NCBI GenBank assembly: GCA_905213905.1
Contig: CAJMKD010000013.1
Span: 1 to 64,000 of the forward strand
Origin: an uncultured Sutterella sp.
GTDB taxonomy: Bacteria > Pseudomonadota > Gammaproteobacteria > Burkholderiales > Burkholderiaceae_F
Reading direction: 5' to 3'
Length of the DNA stretch: 64,000 nt
The notes below the pieces were generated by a model, which had not been told where the DNA came from, did not search any database, and saw only the letters and a program-made list of their open reading frames with translations. Below, in pieces: positions 52,930-62,151 of this stretch (position 1 is the first letter of the stretch; every line of letters starts with the position of its first letter). The translations under genes and the position numbers were made by a program.

Positions 52930-53551
52930 AACGCATCGGACGCCTTCAAGCCGCTTCCTGGCCGGAAAAATAAAAAGGCGGGCCTTCGCCCGGCGCAAAA
53001 ACCGCAAGGGAAATGCCGCCGAGAAAGGCGCCGCCCCGGCCGGAACCCCGCCGATTTCGGCGAAACCCCGATCTCTACTCTGAGAAGGGAAAGAGCAGCC
53101 GTGTTTCCTACGAGTTTCGACGCGAACTGCTCCCTTCTCCTTTTGCGGCCCGGCGTGCGTCCGGCATGCCGGGCCGTTCTTTTTTTCGGATGCAATCATA
53201 GGCCTTTCCGGTCGCCTTGGCATCCTGAAAACCACTGCTTGAAAATCCCTTGCAGCCGCGCTCCCAATCACGGCTTTCTCCTTTGTCTACAGCCTTTCTC
53301 CCGATGGTGGCCGCAACCGCGGACCTCGAGGAGCGGCAGCGGACAACCAACTGACGAACGCCTCGGGGAAGCAGCGGTCCTCTCGCGAAACAGCGCAAAG
53401 GCACACGAAGGCTCTCCGACGGGCGGCACCTTTTCGATTCGCGAAGAATCGCTTTCCAAAGAAAACAATCCCCTGCTTCCCGAGATCGCCGCCCTGGCGA
53501 CCTAGAATGAATTGTCTACAAACGTTCAAATTGATAAGCGAGGTGTATCTG
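52930..53551 (+). other. 622-bp intergenic region with structured element
   Basis: Contains a GAGAAGGGA (from ~53080) / TCCCTTCTC (to ~53139) stem and a strong terminator at 53146-53187. Beyond the terminator there is only the promoter side of the M20 gene. No supported protein gene. Confidence 0.5.
53146..53187 (+). terminator. Intrinsic terminator downstream of yjiG-like gene
   Basis: CGGCCCGGC (53146-53154) pairs with GCCGGGCCG (53168-53176), followed by TTCTTTTTTTC. Confidence 0.85.
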
Positions 53552-54889
53552 ATGATCCCATTCCTTCCCCGTCGTTTCGCTCTTCGCGCGGGCCTTCTTC
53601 TTGCCTCCGGCCTTTTTGCGGCCGGCGCAGCGCTTGCGCAGACGCCGCCCGCCTGGCTCGACGAAGCGGTGAAGGCAAGCGCAGCTGATCTCACAGCGCT
53701 TCGCCATGAACTGCATCAGATGCCCGAGCTCGGCAACCAGGAAACGAAAACCCAGGCCCGCATCATTGAAATCCTGAAGAAGGCGGGCATCGAAGTCGTC
53801 ACGGGCTGGAAGAATGCGCCTACGGCCGTCGTGGGCGTTCTCAACCCGGAAAAGGGCGACACGGTTGCCCTTCGCGCCGACATCGATGCGCTTCCGATCC
53901 GCGAGAACACGGGCCTGCCCTATGCGAGCAAAGCCAAGGGCGTCTATTGGAACAAGACGGTTGACGTCTCCCACATGTGCGGCCACGACGCGCACATGGC
54001 GATGCTCCTCACTGCCGCGCAGATTCTTGCCGAACACCGCAGCGAAATTGACCGCCGCGTCCTTTTCGTTTTCCAGCCTGCTGAGGAAGGCGATTCCATC
54101 GAAAACCCCTTTGAAGCCGAAACGCCTAGAAAGTCCGGCGCTGAAGCGCTGGTGCTCGACGGCCTCACGGAAAAGTACGACGTGAAGCACTACTTCGGCA
54201 TTCATGTGATGGCGCGCCTCGAGGGCGGCAAGATGCGCGTCGCGCAGGGCGCGGCGCTCAACAGCGCCGACGCCTTCGACATTCGCATCGAAGGCAAGCA
54301 GGCCCACGGCGCGATGCCGTGGACGGGCGCCGACGCAACGCTCGCTGCCGCCCAGACCGTCGTGTCGCTCCAGCAGATTGTTTCGCGCAACATCGACCTC
54401 ACGAAAGGCATGGGCGTCATCACGGTCGGCAAGCTCCAGGCGGGCGAAACAGGCAACGTCATGTCGGGCTCGGCCTCGATGCTCGGCACCATCCGCTCGA
54501 ACCACCCCGACATCCGCGCAAAGCTCTTGGAGCGCATTCCGCAGGTGGCTGAAGGCACGGCGACTGCCTACGGCGCCAAGGCGGACGTGAAGCTCATCAC
54601 GATCTACCCCGTGACCTGGAACGACCCGGCGCTCGCCGTCACGACCGTTGCCCGCCTCAAGGACTTCGGCGTTGATGCGTCGATCTCCGACTGGAATCCG
54701 GGCGCGAGCGAAGACTTCTCCTTCTACGCGCAGAAGGCGCCTTCGGTCTTCATGTTCCTCGGCGTGGACAAGCCCGGCGTTGAAAATGCGCCCAACAACC
54801 ACTCCGACAAGTTCACGATCGACGACGCGGCGCTGCCGGCAGGCGTGCGCGCGCACATCGCCGCTGCGATGGGCGACTTTGCCAAGTGA
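53552..54889 (+). CDS. Exported M20-family amidohydrolase
   Basis: 445 aa. Sec signal FALRAGLLLASGLFAAGAALAQ, so periplasmic. Metal site VSHMCGHDAHMAMLL and QPAEEGDS, KQAHGAMPWTGADA, and the late GASEDFSFYAQ plus NNHSDKFTIDD. Related to hippurate/IAA-amino-acid hydrolases. Start ATG at 53552, preceded by GCGAGG. Distinct from the cytoplasmic paralogue at 32720. Confidence 0.87.
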   Translation: MIPFLPRRFALRAGLLLASGLFAAGAALAQTPPAWLDEAVKASAADLTALRHELHQMPELGNQETKTQARIIEILKKAGIEVVTGWKNAPTAVVGVLNPEKGDTVALRADIDALPIRENTGLPYASKAKGVYWNKTVDVSHMCGHDAHMAMLLTAAQILAEHRSEIDRRVLFVFQPAEEGDSIENPFEAETPRKSGAEALVLDGLTEKYDVKHYFGIHVMARLEGGKMRVAQGAALNSADAFDIRIEGKQAHGAMPWTGADATLAAAQTVVSLQQIVSRNIDLTKGMGVITVGKLQAGETGNVMSGSASMLGTIRSNHPDIRAKLLERIPQVAEGTATAYGAKADVKLITIYPVTWNDPALAVTTVARLKDFGVDASISDWNPGASEDFSFYAQKAPSVFMFLGVDKPGVENAPNNHSDKFTIDDAALPAGVRAHIAAAMGDFAK

Positions 54890-55068
54890 GTTCCATGAAA
54901 ATGCCGCGCTTCCTTGACGAGGCGCAACGCGCCTCGGCGCCTCGGCCCAAAGAGCGCGGCGGCTTCTTCGCAAACCTCGCGTAATCTCTTCTTTCAGCAT
55001 GGCCTGAGAATTCAGCGGTTCTCAGGCCTTCGCCGACATTAAAAACCAACGGATAGGATTGACGCGAA

Positions 55069-56262
55069 ATGACGGAGCGCGAAGAAGATCCCGCTTTCAG
55101 CCGGCGCGCGGCTGCTGAGAGCATTGAAGAGCATGCTGCGGAACTGATGGATGCGGCGCTTGAAGCACGCATTGCAGCTGCGGACGAACAGATTGCGAAG
55201 CTTCTCGCAGAGCGCATCGGCCTCATGCACTCGCTTGCCAATCGGCGCGTGCTTCGCGCCAAGCCTGTCGAGACCGAGGACGACACTCGGCGCCGGACCG
55301 CCCGCCGCAAGGCCGCAGCGCAAACCGCCGCCATTCCGGAAGCGCTCCTCGAAGAGATTCTGAAGCGCGTCGACAGCGTCGCATTCGAAAAGGTCCGCGT
55401 CGAACGATTCCCCTGCGCCGTACAGAATCCCAAGCCCGTCGTCATCATCGGCGGGCGCGGCGGCATGGGCCGGCTTCTCGACGACCATTTCCGCCGTTCC
55501 GGCTGGGAGGTCCGCATCCTCGAGCGCGAGGACTGGGCCGATGCCGAGCGCATCTTTGCGGGCGCAGGCACCGTGATCGTGAGCGTTCCCATCGAAGTCA
55601 CCGAAGCCGTCATCCGTGAAGCTGCGGCGAAAATGCCCGCCGATGCGCTCCTTTGCGACGTCACTTCCGTGAAGACAGGTCCGGTGAAAGCCATGCTCGA
55701 AGCGCATCCTGGCCCCGTCGCAGGGCTCCATCCGATGTTCGGCCCCGACGTCACGGACTTCCACGCGCAAGTCTTCGTGCACTCGCCCGGCCGATGCGAC
55801 AGCGCGGCTGCGCCGCTTCTTGAGCAGATCCGCCTCTGGGGCGGCAAGATCGTGCGCTGCACGGCCGAAGAGCACGACCGCGCCATGAGCATCATTCAGG
55901 CGCTTCGACACTTCACAACTTTTGCCTACGGCGTCTTCCTCGCAGACATCCGTCCGGACCTGCACCGGATTCTTTCGCTCTCTTCGCCCATCTACCGGCT
56001 CGAACTCATGATGGTCGGACGCCTCTTCGCGCAGGATCCGCATCTTTACTGCGACATCATCATGAGCTCGAAGGAAAAGAGCGAGCTGATCGGCGCATAC
56101 GTCGAAAGCCTCGGACCGCAGCTCGACATCGTGCGGCGCGGGGACCGCGAAGCTTTCGTGAAGCGCTTCCTGGAAGCGCGCGCCTATTTCGGCGAACTCG
56201 CGCCGATCTTCATGAAGGAATCGGGCGCCATGCTCGCCAAGATTCAAGCTGACCGCAGATAA
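55069..56262 (+). CDS. tyrA: Chorismate mutase/prephenate dehydrogenase (T-protein)
   Basis: 397 aa. N-terminal AroQ-type chorismate mutase helix bundle (~28-115), then the dehydrogenase: VVIIGGRGGMGRLLDDHF for NAD, DVTSVKTGPVKAML, GLHPMFGPDV with the catalytic His, and LRHFTTFAYG. This is the E. coli TyrA layout. The mutase domain looks diverged: the Lys equivalent to E. coli K39 appears to be Arg in ANRRVL, so mutase activity is uncertain. Together with the PheC-like gene and aroK it covers part of aromatic amino-acid synthesis. Confidence 0.88.
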   Translation: MTEREEDPAFSRRAAAESIEEHAAELMDAALEARIAAADEQIAKLLAERIGLMHSLANRRVLRAKPVETEDDTRRRTARRKAAAQTAAIPEALLEEILKRVDSVAFEKVRVERFPCAVQNPKPVVIIGGRGGMGRLLDDHFRRSGWEVRILEREDWADAERIFAGAGTVIVSVPIEVTEAVIREAAAKMPADALLCDVTSVKTGPVKAMLEAHPGPVAGLHPMFGPDVTDFHAQVFVHSPGRCDSAAAPLLEQIRLWGGKIVRCTAEEHDRAMSIIQALRHFTTFAYGVFLADIRPDLHRILSLSSPIYRLELMMVGRLFAQDPHLYCDIIMSSKEKSELIGAYVESLGPQLDIVRRGDREAFVKRFLEARAYFGELAPIFMKESGAMLAKIQADRR

Positions 56263-56516
56263 AGACGAGGCGCTGAAGCGCCTCTTGGTTCAAACGAACC
56301 AAGCCCGCGCTCTGCCGGCGCCGCTTCTTGCCGCGCTGCCAAAGGAAACGATTGCCGAGCGCTTTCAAAAGGCAAAAAAGAGAGGCCGCTCTTCCCTAAA
56401 GTCGCTCAGAAGAAAAACTGCGCGGCTTCATCGGAAAAAGCGGCCCTTTGCCCCGATCGGAAGAAGGCGGACAGGCTTCTTCTAAAGCCCCCCGCTTTCC
56501 CCCGCCTTTTCAGGCA

Positions 56517-58649
56517 TTACCAGACGTAGCGGGCGCCGACATTCCAGCGGTAAGGCGTCTTCACAATGCCGCTCGCGGTTCGCTCGAACTCGCCATAGAG
56601 GCGCAGCGATTCCGTCATGAAGACATTGGCGCCGAAGCCGTAGGCATACCACGTGCCGCCGAAGTCCTGACGGAAGTCGTTTTCACGCTTGCCGTTGCGG
56701 TAGAAGACCGTCTGCGCTTCGCCGTCAAAGTCATGCAGAAGCGAGGCGTGCACATAGAGGTTGCCCTTCTCGGCCGGCAGCTTCAGGCCCGCCATGAGGC
56801 CGGCGCGGCCGACGAGCATGTCGACGTCCTTCTGATCGATCTTCGTGCCGAGGCCGGCGCCGTAGCTGTCGCCCTCAATGCGCGAATACATCATCTCGAG
56901 CTGCGGCTCAACGAAGAAGCCCTGCGCCGCTTCGAAGCGATGGCCGGCCTCGAGCGTTGCGGACCAGGCGTTCGTCTTGAAGTCGCCCTTGAGGCGCTGG
57001 TTTTCCCAGAACGAAATGTTGAATTCGTTTTCCAGGCGCCCGTACTTGAGCGAAGCGTCAAGGAAGCTGCCGCAGTCAAAGAGCGTGCTCGCGTAGGCGG
57101 TGAGCGCATAGGTGTTCGTTTCGCCCGTGCCGCGCGAGAAGTCGCTGTCGCCCTTCGTGTACGAGAAGGCAGCGCCCGCCCAGACCTGTGCGTCGCCAGC
57201 GCTGATCAGATGGTCCGCACCGACCTGAATGGCCTGGAATTCGGTTTCGGTCTGCTGCGCGCCGTATTCGCTGCGTCCGAAGTACGTGCGCGCCCAAGCG
57301 CCGGCGGTGCCCTTCTGGCCGCGCAGATCGCCCATGCGCTTGTTCATGTCGTTCATTTCCGTGCGCCACTGCATGAGCGAAATGCCTGTCGTTTCCGTGA
57401 CGATCGCTGCATTGGCGTTCACGGTTTCGGCGCCCGGCGTCACGACAAGCTCGCCCGACTCGGTACGATTGGCCGTGCCCGTGAGGCCGTTCGTCCAGAC
57501 GCCTTCGCCTACGGCGTAGTCGACCTTATCGAGCTTCTCGCCATCGACCGTAACGCTCGACGCCATCTTGTTGACGATCTCGGTCACAGACTGCGTGCCG
57601 TCATTGAGCTTGCCGTCGGCAACAACCGTCGTCGACGCACCCTCCTTCATTTCCCCGACCTTCACGGAAACGTCAGCGAGGCTCTTGAATTCGAACGTGT
57701 GCTTGTCAGAATCGGATTCATCAATGGCAAGCGTCGAGCCTTCGTTGAGAAGGAACTTCGACTTCGCGTCCATCGATCCGAGCTTTGCGATGTGAAGGAA
57801 AGGCGTTGCTTCAGGCGCGGCTTCGGCGCGGGCATAAGCGGCTGCTCTCAGGCCGTCGATTTCGTCAAAGGCAGCTTTTGCAGCAGCGTTGCCGTCAGAA
57901 GCCGATTCAATCGGCGGCATAACTTCGACTGTCGAACCACCTTCGAGCTTAAGCGTTGTCACTTCGCTCTTTCCCGTCACCATCCATGACGACGAATTCT
58001 TCAAGCTCACAGAAGTATCGTGGACGTCATTGGCCGAGGCGCTACGCACAGCGCCCTTCCAAGTGGAATTCTCGAGCGAAAGCTTGAGATCGTTCTTATC
58101 GAGATGCGAATAGTCCGTATTGTTGATCAGTGCCGTATTTTTCGTATGAACAACATCGCCTTCAAAGGTCGAGTTCAAAAATGAAATCGACTGCAGATGA
58201 CCGCTTTCGGCCAATTGAGCCTGGTCCTTCTTCTGCATCAGCAAGGTTTCGACTTCGATGTTCCAGCCGGAAAGGGTGCTGCCCTCAAACGTTACTTGTT
58301 CTTTGCGAACCGGGGCCAAATCATAGGTGCCTGCTGCAAGAATGATCGTTCTTTTCTTTCCTGCAGGATTCCGGAGATCCAGTCCCTTGAAAAGAAGATT
58401 CGTTACACCATTGCTTTCAGACGCATACGCATTTCTCGTGGTGGCCGTCGTGATGTACACATTCATCAGATAGCCTTCGTCATAAGCAGCTTTGACTTCT
58501 GCAGTTCCGTCATGGGGCGCATCCGATGTCCCTTTACCAAAAAATTCAACCGTATAGGTGTGTGCGGGAGCGTCAGCAAATGATGCAGGCGCAGCGACCA
58601 CCATGCCCAACGACAGGGCAAGCGCGGTAAGGCGGAACTTCTGATTCAT
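56517..58649 (-). CDS. Autotransporter with short passenger (type Va)
   Basis: 710 aa. Signal MNQKFRLTALALSLGMVVAAPASFADA; passenger of ~410 residues with Thr/Ser/Asn-rich beta-helix-like strands (TIILAAGTYDL, ISFLNSTFEGDVVHTKNTALINN, TTLKLEGGSTVEV). The autotransporter barrel begins near QWRTEMNDMNKRMGDLRGQ and ends RWNVGARYVW, with the aromatic terminal residue. No protease triad or adhesin motif is evident. AAAGGA precedes the ATG at 58649. Divergent from the amino-acid importer. Confidence 0.87.
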   Translation of the reverse strand: MNQKFRLTALALSLGMVVAAPASFADAPAHTYTVEFFGKGTSDAPHDGTAEVKAAYDEGYLMNVYITTATTRNAYASESNGVTNLLFKGLDLRNPAGKKRTIILAAGTYDLAPVRKEQVTFEGSTLSGWNIEVETLLMQKKDQAQLAESGHLQSISFLNSTFEGDVVHTKNTALINNTDYSHLDKNDLKLSLENSTWKGAVRSASANDVHDTSVSLKNSSSWMVTGKSEVTTLKLEGGSTVEVMPPIESASDGNAAAKAAFDEIDGLRAAAYARAEAAPEATPFLHIAKLGSMDAKSKFLLNEGSTLAIDESDSDKHTFEFKSLADVSVKVGEMKEGASTTVVADGKLNDGTQSVTEIVNKMASSVTVDGEKLDKVDYAVGEGVWTNGLTGTANRTESGELVVTPGAETVNANAAIVTETTGISLMQWRTEMNDMNKRMGDLRGQKGTAGAWARTYFGRSEYGAQQTETEFQAIQVGADHLISAGDAQVWAGAAFSYTKGDSDFSRGTGETNTYALTAYASTLFDCGSFLDASLKYGRLENEFNISFWENQRLKGDFKTNAWSATLEAGHRFEAAQGFFVEPQLEMMYSRIEGDSYGAGLGTKIDQKDVDMLVGRAGLMAGLKLPAEKGNLYVHASLLHDFDGEAQTVFYRNGKRENDFRQDFGGTWYAYGFGANVFMTESLRLYGEFERTASGIVKTPYRWNVGARYVW

Positions 58650-58924
58650 CGGTTTTCCTTTCAATTGAAAAAAAAGTAGATATAAGTATTCGTCCTACGT
58701 AACGACGCTTAGCCCGAATTATCCTGATTTCGAATGATATGTGGTGATTACCCCTAAACAATCAGTCTAAGTTTTTAATAATTTCATATTTGAACAAATA
58801 ATTTTGCGTATAACTACCTAAGCTGTATACCAACAGTTATTTAACCTTGAACTTCGTTCGTCTACGAACAGAAACCCGCTACAATCGTCCCCATCGAAAC
58901 TCGCTTCGGCAACGGAGAAAACAG

Positions 58925-59785
58925 ATGCTGAGAAGAACCTTTATCGCCGCGGCTGCTTGTGCGCTTGCGCTTGCCGGCTGCTCTGGCGAATCGAACGATG
59001 CACCGGCTTCGGGTGAGAAGACAGCAAAATCGACTGCAGACTCTATGCAGAAAGACGTTCTCACGGTCGGGATGGAGCTCGCCTATCCACCCTTTGAAGG
59101 CAAAGATGCATCGGGCGCGCCCGCGGGCGTGAGCGTCGACTTCATGAAGGACTTCGGCAAAGCGATCGGAAAGGAAATCCGCATCGAAAACATTGCCTTC
59201 GACGGCCTGGTGCCGGCGCTTGTCACCGGCAAAATCGACATGATCATGTCGTCGATGACGATTACGGACGCGCGCCGGGAAACGGTGGACTTTTCGACGC
59301 CCTACGCCAACGCGCTCCTTGCGCTCCTCACCAAGAAGGATGCAACCATCAAGTCGATCGACGACCTGAATGCCGAAGGCCGCACGCTCGCCGTGAAGAT
59401 CGGCTCGACAGGCCACCTCTTTGCGCAAAAGCATCTCACGAAGGCCAAGATCACGGCGCTCGCCGACGAAAGCGCCTGCGTGATGGAAGTCGCGAGCGGC
59501 AAAGCCGACGGCTTCATCTACGACCAGCTCACGATCTACCGCAACCAGCAGCGCAACCCGGACACGACGAACGCCATTTTCATCCCCTTCCAGGATGTGG
59601 AGCCTTGGGGCATTGCCGTGCACAAGGGCGACAATGCGCTTCGCGAAGCGCTCGACAAGTTCATCGCCGACTACCGCGCCACGGGCGGGTTCGACCGCCT
59701 CACGGAGAAGCACCTTGCTGCGGAAAAGGCTGCGTTTGAAAAGCTCGGCTTCAAGTGGTTCTTCGACTTCAGCTCTTCGAAATAA
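58925..59785 (+). CDS. Polar amino-acid ABC transporter substrate-binding lipoprotein
   Basis: 286 aa. Lipobox LALAGC in MLRRTFIAAAACALALAGC, a Ser/Ala linker, then SBP_bac_3: VGMELAYPPFEGKDASGAPAGVSVDFM, MIMSSMTITDARRETVDFSTPYA and KIGSTGHLFAQKHL. A polar amino acid is the likely ligand. First of three importer genes. Confidence 0.9.
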   Translation: MLRRTFIAAAACALALAGCSGESNDAPASGEKTAKSTADSMQKDVLTVGMELAYPPFEGKDASGAPAGVSVDFMKDFGKAIGKEIRIENIAFDGLVPALVTGKIDMIMSSMTITDARRETVDFSTPYANALLALLTKKDATIKSIDDLNAEGRTLAVKIGSTGHLFAQKHLTKAKITALADESACVMEVASGKADGFIYDQLTIYRNQQRNPDTTNAIFIPFQDVEPWGIAVHKGDNALREALDKFIADYRATGGFDRLTEKHLAAEKAAFEKLGFKWFFDFSSSK

Positions 59786-59815
59786 TCCAAGCGTGAACCA
59801 AGGACGCCCGAAAGC

Positions 59816-60670
59816 ATGACGATGGAAGAGAGACCGCAGAGGCCTGCGGCCGAAAAACCTGCTCCAACGCGCCAGGAGAGAAGCGGCGGATTCGGTGCGC
59901 TTTTCCGCCTTGCGCCCGGACGAGAGCCGACCGCGGCGCAGGCCGCCATCGGCATCGTGCTCGCCGCAGCGCTTGCCGTCGCCTTCTTCTGGGCGTCTCT
60001 CTCGCGCATTGCCTACCGGCCTGACTTCAGCTTTCTCGCCCAATTCGACATCCGAATCGTCGACGGCTTTCTGCTCACGATCGGCGTGAGTGCGGCGAGC
60101 CTTGCGCTCAGCCTCGCCATCGGCGTGCTCGCTGCGGCGGGCGAATCGGCGCGCACGCTCGTCGTGCGATATCTTTCGCGCGGCTACGTCGTCTTCATCC
60201 GCGGCACGCCCCTCATCATGCAGATCTATCTCTTCTTCTACCTGGTCGGCACGGCCTGGGGAGTCGAGAACAGATTCTGGGCGGGGGTCATCATTCTCTC
60301 GGTCTTTGAAGGCGCCTACATCGCCGAAATCATTCGCGGCAGCTACGCTTCGCTCGAGCGCATGCAGCTCGAGGCGGCAAAAGCAGTCGGCTTCTCGAAG
60401 CTGCAGACGCTCCGCTACGTCGTCGTGCCGCAGATGACGGCGCGGACGCTCCCAGCGCTTGCCGGCCAGTTCGCCTCGATCATCAAGGATTCATCGCTTC
60501 TTTCCATGATTTCGGTCGTGGAGCTCACGCAGACGATGCGAGAAATTTCGGCGGTGAATCTCAAGCTCGTCGAGTGCTACCTCTTCCTCGGCATTCTCTA
60601 CCTTGCGCTCACGATTCCTGTTGCAGTCGCGAGCAAGCTCCTTGAACGGAGATTCCGCTATGAAGCTTGA
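59816..60670 (+). CDS. Polar amino-acid ABC transporter permease
   Basis: 284 aa. HisM/GlnP type: VVFIRGTPLIMQIYLFFYLVG, EIIRGSYASLERMQLEAAKAVGFSKLQTLRYVVVPQ (EAA loop, in pieces) and IIKDSSLLSMI. A ~40-residue charged N-terminus precedes the first span. Its end overlaps the ATPase start by 11 bp. Confidence 0.9.
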   Translation: MTMEERPQRPAAEKPAPTRQERSGGFGALFRLAPGREPTAAQAAIGIVLAAALAVAFFWASLSRIAYRPDFSFLAQFDIRIVDGFLLTIGVSAASLALSLAIGVLAAAGESARTLVVRYLSRGYVVFIRGTPLIMQIYLFFYLVGTAWGVENRFWAGVIILSVFEGAYIAEIIRGSYASLERMQLEAAKAVGFSKLQTLRYVVVPQMTARTLPALAGQFASIIKDSSLLSMISVVELTQTMREISAVNLKLVECYLFLGILYLALTIPVAVASKLLERRFRYEA

Positions 60671-61394
60671 GTTCGACGGCCTCACGATGTCTTTCGGCGC
60701 AGAACCGGTCATCAAGAATCTCTGCTTCTCGGCGGAGATGAAGACGCTCGCCGTGATCGGTCCTTCGGGCGGCGGCAAATCGACGCTTCTGCGGCTCGTG
60801 GGCGGACTTCTGCAGCCGACTTCAGGCGAAATCCGCCTCAACGGCATCCCGATTCCGAAAACGGTATCGGGACTCCTCGAATACCGGCGCGCCATCGGCT
60901 TCGTCTTTCAGCAGAAAGGCCTCTTTTCGCATCTGAGCGCACGCGAAAACATCGTTCTGCCCCTTGTCGCCGTTCACGGCTGGACGCAGCGCGACGCGGA
61001 ACGCCGCGCCGATGCGCTCCTCGAGCGCTTCGGCCTTGCCGAGCACGGCGACAAGCGCCCAGCTGAGCTCTCAGGGGGCCAGCAGCAGCGCGCGGCGATA
61101 GCCCGTGCGGCGGCGCCTCGGCCGAAGCTCCTCCTCCTTGACGAGCCCACCAGCGCGCTCGACCCGGAATACACGGTAGAGGTGCTTGACGTCGTGAATG
61201 AGCTCAAGGATGCCGGGAACGACTTCATCATCGTCACGCACGAGATGGGCTTCGCGCGGCATGCCTGCGAAAAAACCGCCTTTTTTGCGAATGCGTCGCT
61301 TGAGGAATTCGGCCCGAGCGAGGCGCTCTTCACTGCGCCGCAGACGCCGGGCCTCAAGCGCTTTCTCGGGCGGCTCCTCGAGTGGAGCGTTTGA
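60660..61394 (+). CDS. Polar amino-acid ABC transporter ATP-binding protein
   Basis: 244 aa. Walker A GPSGGGKST, signature LSGGQQQRAAIARA, Walker B LLLLDEPTSALD, switch His in VTHEMGFA. Completes the importer. Start ATG at 60660 inside the permease end, indicating translational coupling. Confidence 0.9.
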   Translation: MKLEFDGLTMSFGAEPVIKNLCFSAEMKTLAVIGPSGGGKSTLLRLVGGLLQPTSGEIRLNGIPIPKTVSGLLEYRRAIGFVFQQKGLFSHLSARENIVLPLVAVHGWTQRDAERRADALLERFGLAEHGDKRPAELSGGQQQRAAIARAAAPRPKLLLLDEPTSALDPEYTVEVLDVVNELKDAGNDFIIVTHEMGFARHACEKTAFFANASLEEFGPSEALFTAPQTPGLKRFLGRLLEWSV

Positions 61395-61431
61395 GACGCG
61401 TCCCGCACCCCGTCCGAGCCCTGACGCCGAG

Positions 61432-61866
61432 TTATTCGGGCGTTGTGAAGTTAGCGTTCGCTTTCGCAAGAAGCCTTTCGAGCGTGTCGGCTTCTTCGGC
61501 CGAGAGACCCGCCACGAGCTTTTCGTTCAAGCGCTCGGCAACAACGTCGAGCACGGGCTTCAGCGCGCGGGACTTGTCGGTGAGATCCAAAACCTGCACG
61601 CGGGCATCCTTGCTCGAGCGGTGCCGCTCGACGTAGCCGAGCCGCTCGAGGCGGTCCACCATGACGGAAGTCGTCGACTTGGTGCGCCGGATTTTTTCAG
61701 CGAGCGTCGTAAGCGGAATGCCGGGCGTTTCAAAAAGCGCATGAAAAACATCGCCGCAGGCAGTGGTGATGTCGTCGAGCCCCGCCTTCTCCATTTCCTC
61801 GATCAGAAAGTGATTGGCGTTTTCGCGAAGACGTGCGCTCAGGTGGAGGATTTTGTATTGCTTCAT
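61432..61866 (-). CDS. MarR-family transcriptional regulator
   Basis: 144 aa. Winged helix LTTLAEKIRRTKSTTSVMVDRLERLGYVERHRSSKDARVQVLDLTDKSR in pieces, typical of MarR/SlyA. Convergent with the importer. A dyad (61926-61941) lies 60 bp upstream and may serve autoregulation. Confidence 0.88.
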   Translation of the reverse strand: MKQYKILHLSARLRENANHFLIEEMEKAGLDDITTACGDVFHALFETPGIPLTTLAEKIRRTKSTTSVMVDRLERLGYVERHRSSKDARVQVLDLTDKSRALKPVLDVVAERLNEKLVAGLSAEEADTLERLLAKANANFTTPE

Positions 61867-61925
61867 GCTTTATATGCTGCGCTCAGGCGCGCCGCTGGGG
61901 GTCTGCGTTGCCTGGGGGGCTTATC

Positions 61926-61941
61926 CGTTCGTATTCGAACG
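61926..61941. promoter_or_regulatory. Dyad CGTTCG-TATT-CGAACG, putative MarR operator
   Basis: 6-bp perfect arms in an AT-rich stretch upstream of the marR-like gene. Size fits MarR operators. Confidence 0.4.
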
Positions 61942-62115
61942 AATTTTACCTTGATTGCTGCCGCGTTGTGAAGCGATCGCCGACGATCATTGACGGGAAG
62001 GCTTCCTGACTGCTGCCCGAAAAGAAGCGGGACCGCCGGCACTTGCCGAACGATCCCGTACTTCTCTTGCCGGACGCGCATGCCCGTCGCGAAAAGCTCG
62101 CGACAAGCTCGCGAA

Positions 62116-62151
62116 AAGCGCTTCCGGCTCAGGCGGAAAAAAGAAGCGCTT
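62116..62151 (-). terminator. Hairpin terminator at the accA end
   Basis: AAGCGCTTC (62116-62124) pairs with GAAGCGCTT (62143-62151), overlapping the accA stop codon; TTTT follows on the minus strand. Confidence 0.6.

Noticed and set aside
58823..58836. CTGT-ATACCA-ACAG, LexA-box-like sequence between autotransporter and importer
   Set aside because: The spacer is 6 bp rather than the 8 bp of the proteobacterial LexA box.
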